64,000 nucleotides of DNA from Prostheceraeus crozeri (lineage: Eukaryota; Platyhelminthes; Polycladida; Euryleptidae). The notes beneath the pieces are model-generated. The model had not been told where the DNA came from, ran no database searches, and worked only from the letters and a program-made list of their open reading frames with translations. Of this stretch, positions 57,690-64,000 are shown in pieces; the first letter of the stretch is position 1, and every line of letters starts with the position of its first letter. The position numbers and the translations under genes were made by a program. The stretch lies in NCBI GenBank assembly GCA_907163375.1, contig CAJQUW010004422.1:1-64000 (forward strand). Direction: 5' to 3'.

Positions 57690-57775
57690 AAAAGAAATGA
57701 ACAATTCTCGGGTTTGAACTCTAAACCTTTTACTAAAAAAATATAACTCCTAGACAACTGCACTATGATATCAAC
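57690..57775 (-). repeat. tRNA-like segment ahead of the LINE
   Basis: The minus strand reads GTGCAGTTGTCTAGGAGTTA (A-box-like) and about 35 bases later AGAGTTCAAACCCGAG (box-B-like). The anticodon and T stems are poor. It lies just upstream of LINE ORF1 in the same orientation, as does the tRNA-like piece before the LINE at 5,506. Confidence 0.4.
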
Positions 57776-58268
57776 TACTGATCAGCTTGGCTTTGTGTAG
57801 GACTTAATCGGAAAATTTGTGGAAATTGATTGTGTAAGAAGGTCTTTAACCCGCGATAGCAAAATCAATTCAGATTTACAAGTGACCTGTTGAACTGGTC
57901 ACGCCGGCCAAAGCACGTTGTGCAATGCGGGCAATAAGAATAGCAGATATGTCCAGAGCAATAGATATGCGAGAATTAGAGATAGATAGTGGAATTCCAA
58001 GTTCGCGACGTTGTTCACAATGCACAGACACAAATAAGATTTTGATCACTGTTTACAATATTGAGATAGAGACTCAAAAATCCTCTAATTACCAAAAAAC
58101 ACGAAAATATCGAGATCAGTGAGCAAGATAGAAAAGAAAACGGGACCACGACGATCACACTGATATAAAGCACTCCATGTAAAAACCTAAGTAAACCCGA
58201 GAAATAGACGAGACATGAACATGAAGCACCCAGACAAGACAATACGACCGCACACTAAGAATGTACAC
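57776..58268. other. Noncoding gap
   Basis: No feature recognised. Opposed short frames at 57,925-58,242 look like chance. Confidence 0.35.
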
Positions 58269-58905
58269 GATGTATTAATTGCCGACGTTTCGGACGTTCT
58301 TCCTTTGTCAAGGCATAGAAAAACTCAAATCGATCAGAAATCAGTCATTTCGATTTATCTTTTGAGCTAAGAATGAAAGTATTGACAACAAAGGTCTGTC
58401 GTATTGAATATATAAGGAGAATGAGAACTATTAAGTCAATACAAGACACCAACACCCTTGATTCACACCCTTCATATTCAATGAACTACGACAGACCTTT
58501 GTTGTCAATCTACACTGTGTCGTAGTTGCATGACATGCTGATATGCTGTCTCGTTACAACATGAATGCTGGTAGCATTTTGTCAATACTAATAGGACAAT
58601 AAGCTGTCGATGTCATTTAGAGATAACTTCTCCCTTCACTCGCTAAGAACCGTCAGTGTGGCCTAATGAAGAAGGTGCGAGCTCGTCTCCACCGCGGACT
58701 TCGGTTCGATTCCTTGGTCGAGCAAGTACGGTTGGGGAATCAAGGGTGTTGGTGTCTTGTATTGACTTAATAGTTGTTATTCTTTTTAGATATAGAATGA
58801 AAGTATGTCAATGATATTATTCTGTTCGTATGCGCATGTCCACATTTGAGCTTTTCAGTGCCTTGACAAAAGACGAACGTCCGAAACGTCGCAGGATAAT
58901 ACATC
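58269..58905. mobile_element. Composite foldback: hammerhead-like ends around a tRNA-like core
   Basis: Outer arms 58269-58332 and about 58842-58905 are imperfect inverted copies. Both contain TCCGAAACGTCG and a decayed hammerhead core: minus strand TTGACAA, extra A, GGA..TCC, GAA, ACGT, C on the left, and plus strand TTGACAA, extra A, GACG/CGTC, GAA, ACGT, C on the right. Inside are an exact 37-bp inverted pair (58428-58464 and 58737-58773), an exact 23-bp pair (58381-58403 and 58487-58509) and a tRNA-like stretch (58655-58730). It may be one SINE-like unit with tRNA-like head and hammerhead tail plus a snap-back copy. Confidence 0.65.
58655..58730 (+). repeat. tRNA-like segment with perfect box B
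   Basis: Contains TGGCCTAATGAAGAAGG (A-box-like) and, about 45 bases on, GGTTCGATTCC (perfect box B). The acceptor and T stems do not close well. It is read toward the right hammerhead-like arm of the composite element. Confidence 0.45.
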
Positions 58906-60807
58906 AAGAAATTGGGCTTATTTTTTTATCAAGAGGTACCATCGGAAAATCTAATTTTCAAATTATGAATTCAAAGCACCACGTGCTCACGGCTTTTTTG
59001 TATGATTTCTGCAGTTCAAAAGTAAATGATGAGGTGCCTAGCACCAAAGCCACTCCTATAGCAATTTGCCAGCCCTTTAAATGATGATGTTAATTAAGTG
59101 ACATTTTGCGGCATGTTCGGGGGAATCAGGTGTCAGGTGAGGATGCTTTACAATTTTTACATCTGAACTTCTAAAAGTAGGGAACCATGGTTTGAACTGG
59201 TCAGATATAATGTCTTGAAATTCTCGTGTCTATGGATTTTGGCAAATGTAGTGAAAAACCAAAACTTTTGAGGTTTTGGTGTGAGTTTTAGTTTGTTTTC
59301 TGTCGTAGAGACTTCAAGATGCTAGTTTTGAGCTGCTATAAGCTTATTCCAAATTTGAAGAGCAACCGCTATGAAATGAAAATGTTAGGACGTGATGTTA
59401 TTAAGGGATATTTAATGACATCATGTTCGATCGACACTCAGGCGGTGCGAGGTGTTCGGGGTATTTAATTGCCATTGAACTACTGAAACTAGCGAGCTGT
59501 GGGTTGAAATGTTTAGAGATAATGCACTCAGTTCACTACACAATCAGATTGCTGAAAAAGTAGACTATTGTTTTTATTCTATAATAGTACCCGTCGAAGA
59601 ATAGTCAAAAGTCAAAAATGTTTATTTCTAAGAACATTGGAAAACAGGAGCAAATAGAGTATCTGCTCTGCCTTTCAACTGCCTTTCAGGAAACCTGGAG
59701 CTCTCTCTTCTGTTTACAACAAGCCACAGATCGTCTTCATCTGTCGATCATAGAAGGCGTGACCATCTAGCAGCTTCAACCGGACGTGTGCTCAGAATAA
59801 ACGATTATTTCTTCTCAGTCTGTTCTAATTCTTAGCTGTTTTTCATCCACTACATGTTGGATATTTCATGACTTATTTTTCAATCACTCTACTTTTGAAT
59901 TGTAAATAATAACTGATTATCCCTTTATTTGTAGACAGACCCACAATATTTTATTGGTGTTAGATTCCTTAATTAATTTTACTATCATTACCAATGACGA
60001 CATTTACGATGCACATGTTTTGAACTGTATTTACTTACATGCACATTGTTTCTTATTCTCATGATCGCTAGTCTAGACAGTCTTATTTTATTCCACAGTA
60101 GAGATCAGGCGTGGCCATTGAACAAGTTGTTCTGATTTATATATACAAAATTGCGCAAACAAAAGGAATATTTAGCAAAAACTGCCATAAAGATAGCATT
60201 AAAGTTACTGTTACTTTACTAATAAAAACGTCCTAGAAGTTTGAACATTATTTCGAGTGTGCTTTGAAATCCGGAGTCGGAGCCTCGTCATGCACTTCAT
60301 TGCCCCTATCTGGGCCCTGAGATGCGCGTCGATGACAACAGACCTGATTTTATGACTAGCTCCTAGTCAGACTTGGAATCAGTCACAGACGCTTGGACCT
60401 AATTGAATTACACAGAAAGAAACATGACAGCCCATGAAAGATGAGAGCGATGATAACACTCCAGATGATGTTTCAAATCTTCATGTTAGCCCAATCACTT
60501 ATCGACTTTGTCCTAATAGTTGACATTGAAAAATTCATTTTGTATTCAAAGCTAAAACGAACAATAACACAATGCATGTTCTAAGATCGGTCATAAAATT
60601 GAAGCCACTAATGCAAGCGTCAAAAGTCGAAAATGTTTATTCCTCGATGCGGAAACACGAATATGGAAACAAGATTTTGCAACATGAATGTGGAAGGTAT
60701 AAATACGTCATCATGACACTTGAGGCATCATAATACGAATAGCATTTGATTAGATTTAATCACAACATGAGTCACATAAATTGTGTAAATGCAGTTAGAG
60801 GTCCCAA

Positions 60808-60808
<1 letters not shown>
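58906..60808. other. Noncoding stretch
   Basis: CCTTTCAG at 59682-59689 followed by an AATAAA at 59796 looks like a possible terminal exon on the plus strand, but all three frames are ambiguous. TAGTCAAAAGTCAAAAATGT near 59603 resembles CGTCAAAAGTCGAAAATGT near 60618, a short dispersed repeat. Nothing else was seen. Confidence 0.35.

Positions 60809-60860
<52 letters not shown>
60809..60860. repeat. (TA)26 microsatellite
   Basis: Twenty-six uninterrupted TA units, about 115 bp left of the Tc1 element. Confidence 0.95.
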
Positions 60861-60864
<4 letters not shown>

Positions 60865-60973
60865 CGTCCGATACGGTATTGGACTATTTATGGCATCCTA
60901 GAATCTATTCATACCTAGTTTGTACTCGTAAAGGCTAATTGCTATAAGGTCCGAAACATGGATTCTTATGAAA

Positions 60974-62643
60974 TACAGTCGGTTTCATAAAAAGTGGATC
61001 ATCCTAAAATTTGACTAAATAAAACATAAGTATGATACAGAAAGCATTTTTCATGCTATTTCATGTCCCTAATATATTTAAATGTCCTTATATAATCTGA
61101 TAAGCAATGATACAGTAACGGTTCTTAAGAGGCTAATATTTTGTGGCCCTACCCTTATTGTCAATGACATTACCAATTCGTCTAGGCATTGATTCGATGA
61201 TATCGTTGATTTTTGACTGATCTAACTTTCTCCACTCTCTTTTTAACAGTGACGTAAGTTGTGATACGCCATCTGTAGGTAGCAGTGAACGACGAACGTT
61301 ACGTTTTAGAATACTCCATACATTTTCTATGGGATTCAGATCAGGAGAACGAGCTGGCCAAGATAATGTCCTAAGCCCTAATTGAGACTTGCGTAAGTTG
61401 ACTCTACTACTCCTGTGACACGTAGCATTATCATCCATAAATAACCAAGTCGATGGATCACCAAGTTGATCTGTCATGTGGCCAATGTTCATTCGTAAAA
61501 CATTCACATAGCGTTCAGAATTCATTGTTCCTTGCTGTATGTGAAGTTCAGAGCGGCCATTGGTCCAAATGCCAGCCCAAATCAGTAGAGTCGCACCACC
61601 TTGTACCCGGGGACGATGTAAATGTCTCGGAATTTCCTGATCAGATTTTATCCATAATCTCAATCGACCATCACTATCCTTCAGACGGACTGATGCCTCA
61701 TCAGGCCTCATCAGACCAGACAACCCGATCCCATTGATTTCGCCAGTGACAATGACTCATTGCCCATCTGAGACGTCTTTTTGTATGCTGATCTGATAAT
61801 TCGATCTGAGAGGGCCTCTTACAGGTCTTGAAATTCGACTCAATAAGTCTTCTACGAATAGTGGACTTAGAAATAGACGAGTCTAGTGCAACCATCTCAG
61901 TTAGCGAGAGACTTGGATCAACTTTAACAGATCTCAAAATTAGGCGGTCTCTATGTTTGGATGTTTTGCGTGGACGGTCAGAGCCCTCTTTACGACAGAG
62001 TCGAAAATCATCATTGTGCCATCGATGCACATTTGTGTAAGGGACGTTTAGTCGCTTGCTTGTAGCTCGCAAAGAAAACACTAGTTCTAACAAGGCTGAC
62101 ACTTTGCCTTTTGTGAATGCGATCTCGTTATTGTTCATTTGTGCTTTGTATTGTTTTCAACCGGTAAGAGATAGATTTCTAGCTGAAAGCAATCAGGAGT
62201 GCTGCCAACACCACCGCAACGAAGTCAGGAAGCTATGGAACATGAAGTCCAGTTAATCACATGTAGCAGTTACATTATTGTTGATGAATAATGGTGCTAT
62301 ACTGGCTCTGATTGACCGATTTTCTTTATTTTTGTTTTGCTTGATAGCTTTTGGCTTGTAGAACAACGTTTTACATAACAAAGGAAACAAATGTGATTTT
62401 ATAAGAGTGAGGTATGATTTTGTGCAACATTGCTAAATGAAGATCAAATTATCTACTACTTTTTTATCTATAACAGGAAAACAACTCATTATTCATGCTT
62501 AAAATTTCCAACAATGATATTAGTAAGCGCAACTGACATATCTTCCAAATTTCAGAGAAATTCGTTCAAGTTTGGCGGAGTTAGACAAAGTTGAAGTTAA
62601 GGCGATGTTTAAGGGTGATCCATTTTTTATGAAACAATCTGTA
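60974..62643 (-). mobile_element. Tc1-type transposon, near full length
   Basis: TA at 60974-60975 and 62642-62643 flanks 1,666 bp. The ends are CAGTCGGTTTCATAAAAAGT and (reverse complement of the right end) CAGATTGTTTCATAAAAAAT. The transposase gene is on the minus strand and has a single lesion, a 10-bp tandem duplication. The family member at 27132-28454 is very similar, so the family was active recently. Confidence 0.93.
61133..62138 (-). pseudogene. Tc1 (DD34E) transposase with 10-bp duplication
   Basis: Starts MNNNEIAFTKGKVSALLELV and carries the paired DNA-binding helices (YTNVHRWHNDDFRLCRKEGS and DSSISKSTIRRRLIES). The first Asp is in WSDEA. GCCTCATCAG is repeated directly at 61692-61711, shifting the frame just after this Asp. 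The second frame continues with DEASVRLKDSDGRLRLWIKS and TWLFMDDNATCHRSSRV (second Asp), and ends its catalytic part with WPARSPDLNPIENVWSILKR (Glu). Thirty-four residues separate the second Asp and the Glu, the DD34E spacing of true Tc1. The C-terminus is VIDNKGRATKY. Apart from the duplication the gene looks intact. Confidence 0.93.
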
Positions 62644-63490
62644 ATACACATGAATTATATATAACGATGCATGTGCATGCAATGTAATGTACATGTAAAG
62701 TGTACAATGATAAATAATTCACATTTCAAATTATCTTACCTGAAATGGAGCATGCGAGTCATGCAGGTTGTAGTGAAACCAATAATTTGTTTTAAGTTAC
62801 CTTACCGGTAATTTACTGATAATCTACCGGTAATTAATATTCATGTCCAAATAACTTAAAGTATAGCACACCAATATGCTCTGATTTTAACGAAATGCAC
62901 ATTTGGTTCAATCTGAATCTGATGAAGGCTTGAATTTTGCTCAGCGTCTGGTTCTTTGTCACATCAATTGCGATTAAGAAATGAAAAATTTACATTTTTA
63001 AGAAGTATTTTGATTTTTCATTCAAATAGACCGATAATCAAAAATTTGACGGCAAATAAACATTTTTCTACATCAAAAGCTACACGCTCTATCATCGTAG
63101 CCTAATTCGGCCATATATTTTTATCGTGATTGTCTGAAACTAAATTCAATATTTTAATGGTAAGATATTGATGGAAAGAGATACTACAGAATAACCGCCT
63201 ACATGAGCAATGACAAGTGAGTGATATCATCTAACTGGGTTGTTTGAATGAATGAAAACGTCTTTATAGGAGATTCAATTAATTTACCGATGATATGAGA
63301 TATAGCATCTTATCATGCTCAATTTACTTGCTTAATTACTCTATAATAAATATTTAATTAATATTTAATTTTATTTTATTTAATTAAAATTACTCTAAAA
63401 ATTACTCTATAAATAATTACTTTGCTCAATCAAATCTTCTACAAAATTAAAGTTTGCAAAATTATTTAAAAAGGTAAGTGTCAAACCTTG
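62644..63490. other. AT-rich noncoding stretch
   Basis: Contains TTACCGGTAA-type words near 62800-62835 and a very AT-rich patch with repeated TTAATTAATATTTAATTTTA text at 63,340-63,420. No gene seen. Confidence 0.4.
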
Positions 63491-63494
63491 TCCA

Positions 63495-63728
63495 TTGAGG
63501 TTGACCTTCATCTCCTTTGAAGAACAATTGAAATGTCTGAGGCAATCTCACAAGCTGAGATACGTAAAAAATCTTTCCAGAGTTCGCATTTGCAATGATC
63601 TAACTCGTCAGCAGCTTCTGGAGGACAAGAAACTCCTTGATGAATTTAAGCGACGAATGGAGACCGGAGAGGAAATCTTTTTAAAGCGTGGCAAAATAAT
63701 TCAAAAGTCTGAGAATGTTAAAGAATGA
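63495..63728 (+). pseudogene. LINE ORF1, C-terminal remainder
   Basis: A 77-codon frame reading LRYVKNLSRVRICNDLTRQQ, LLEDKKLLDEFKRRMETGEE and IFLKRGKIIQKSENVKE. The phrase ending ..DLT-x-x-Q-x-x-x-x-K-x-L..R-x-G-x-I matches the basic C-terminus of LINE ORF1 proteins (compare ORF1 at 56934-57647). The N-terminal coiled coil is missing, so this copy is 5'-truncated near 63495. An endonuclease frame follows at once. Confidence 0.7.
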
Positions 63729-63733
63729 CTAAC

Positions 63734-64000
63734 CTGTTCGTCAATTTCTTTACCCAGCCTTTGTCTCACCAATGCGAGGTCGATACGTAGTAATATTGAT
63801 GAACTTGGCCTATTTGCAACAACGCGTAAGCCTGACCTTTTTGTTATAACCAAATCATGGTTAGATCCGACCTTTGATGATGATCTATTATATATGGAAG
63901 GCTTTTCTTCGTTTCGTGCTGATAGAATAGATAGAAGGAAAGGTGGGGGTATTTGCATCTATGAAAATCACATTTTAATGTTAATTCAATGTTCAATGCC
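63734..64000 (+). CDS. LINE ORF2 endonuclease start, cut by window edge
   Basis: The plus strand reads CSSISLPSLCLTNARSIRSN, then IDELGLFATTRKPDLFVITK, SWLDPTFDDDLLYMEGFSSF and RADRIDRRKGGGICIYENHI. This is the first third of an apurinic-type endonuclease. The usual catalytic Glu (T-E-S-W) is replaced by Lys (T-K-S-W), so nicking activity is doubtful. The rest lies beyond the window. The clade is the same broad CR1/Jockey type as the 54-57 kb element but not the same family. Confidence 0.85.

Noticed and set aside
59690-59801. Possible terminal exon (CCTTTCAG, then AATAAA at 59796)
   Set aside because: Three frames give different short endings and no upstream exon could be found.
1-64000. 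CRISPR arrays, operons, prophages or bacterial-type loci
   Set aside because: No regularly spaced repeats and no dense prokaryotic coding; splice sites and animal transposons show a eukaryotic genome.

Overview
This is AT-rich animal nuclear DNA. It has spliced exons with GT/AG borders, long introns, AATAAA poly(A) signals and many transposable elements in different states of decay. Frequent GTAGGCCTA and TACATGTA words, Penelope-like elements (PLEs) with hammerhead-like motifs, CR1/Jockey-type LINEs and Tc1/mariner elements suggest a marine invertebrate. An echinoderm or other invertebrate deuterostome is possible, but that is inference only. Nothing bacterial or organellar was seen.

Host genes. 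(1) The last exon of an unidentified plus-strand gene (561-721) has a poly(A) signal at 741. (2) A minus-strand gene of the phytanoyl-CoA dioxygenase (PhyH) family was assembled by hand from eight exons between 42,269 and 8,391. Its intron phases all agree, and it keeps the iron ligands H-x-D...H and the 2-oxoglutarate arginine; the first exon was not found. (3) A small single-exon plus-strand gene (38,445-38,840) encodes a secreted protein resembling a beta-gamma-crystallin domain. It lies inside a 13-kb intron of gene 2 on the opposite strand. (4) A decayed coding-like tract at about 2,359-3,200 (minus) is unidentified.

Mobile elements, left to right. A broken LINE lies at 3,403-5,506. Inverted-repeat (palindromic) PLE-like termini lie at 10,006-10,210 and 24,920-25,125. 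A foldback pair lies at 11,689-12,414, and a MITE family at 16.3, 18.7 and 19.4 kb. A PLE with a 16-bp target duplication lies at 17,586-18,377, and a PLE scrap at 21.9-22.2 kb. A deleted Tc1 copy lies at 27,132-28,454. A DD41D mariner-type element (32,238-34,309) carries a nested palindrome. PLEs follow at 36.1-37.2, 46.2-46.9 and 51.8-53.6 kb. A LINE 3' end lies at 43.1-43.8 kb, and an almost complete LINE at 54.1-57.7 kb. A composite fold-back joining a tRNA-like head to hammerhead-like ends lies at 58.3-58.9 kb. A Tc1 copy lies at 60,976-62,641, and a further LINE runs off the right edge from 63,495.

The recurring theme is the PLE hammerhead-like motif: (C/U)UGANRA, one extra base, stem II, GAA, a short A...U palindrome, then a cleavage-type base. 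It occurs at seven or more sites in at least six sequence contexts. At four loci it sits in mirror-image pairs, so both strands would transcribe one. Hammerheads in PLEs are already known. The perfect 85-88 bp inverted arms, the extra core base and the tRNA-like/hammerhead composite are the parts most worth following up.
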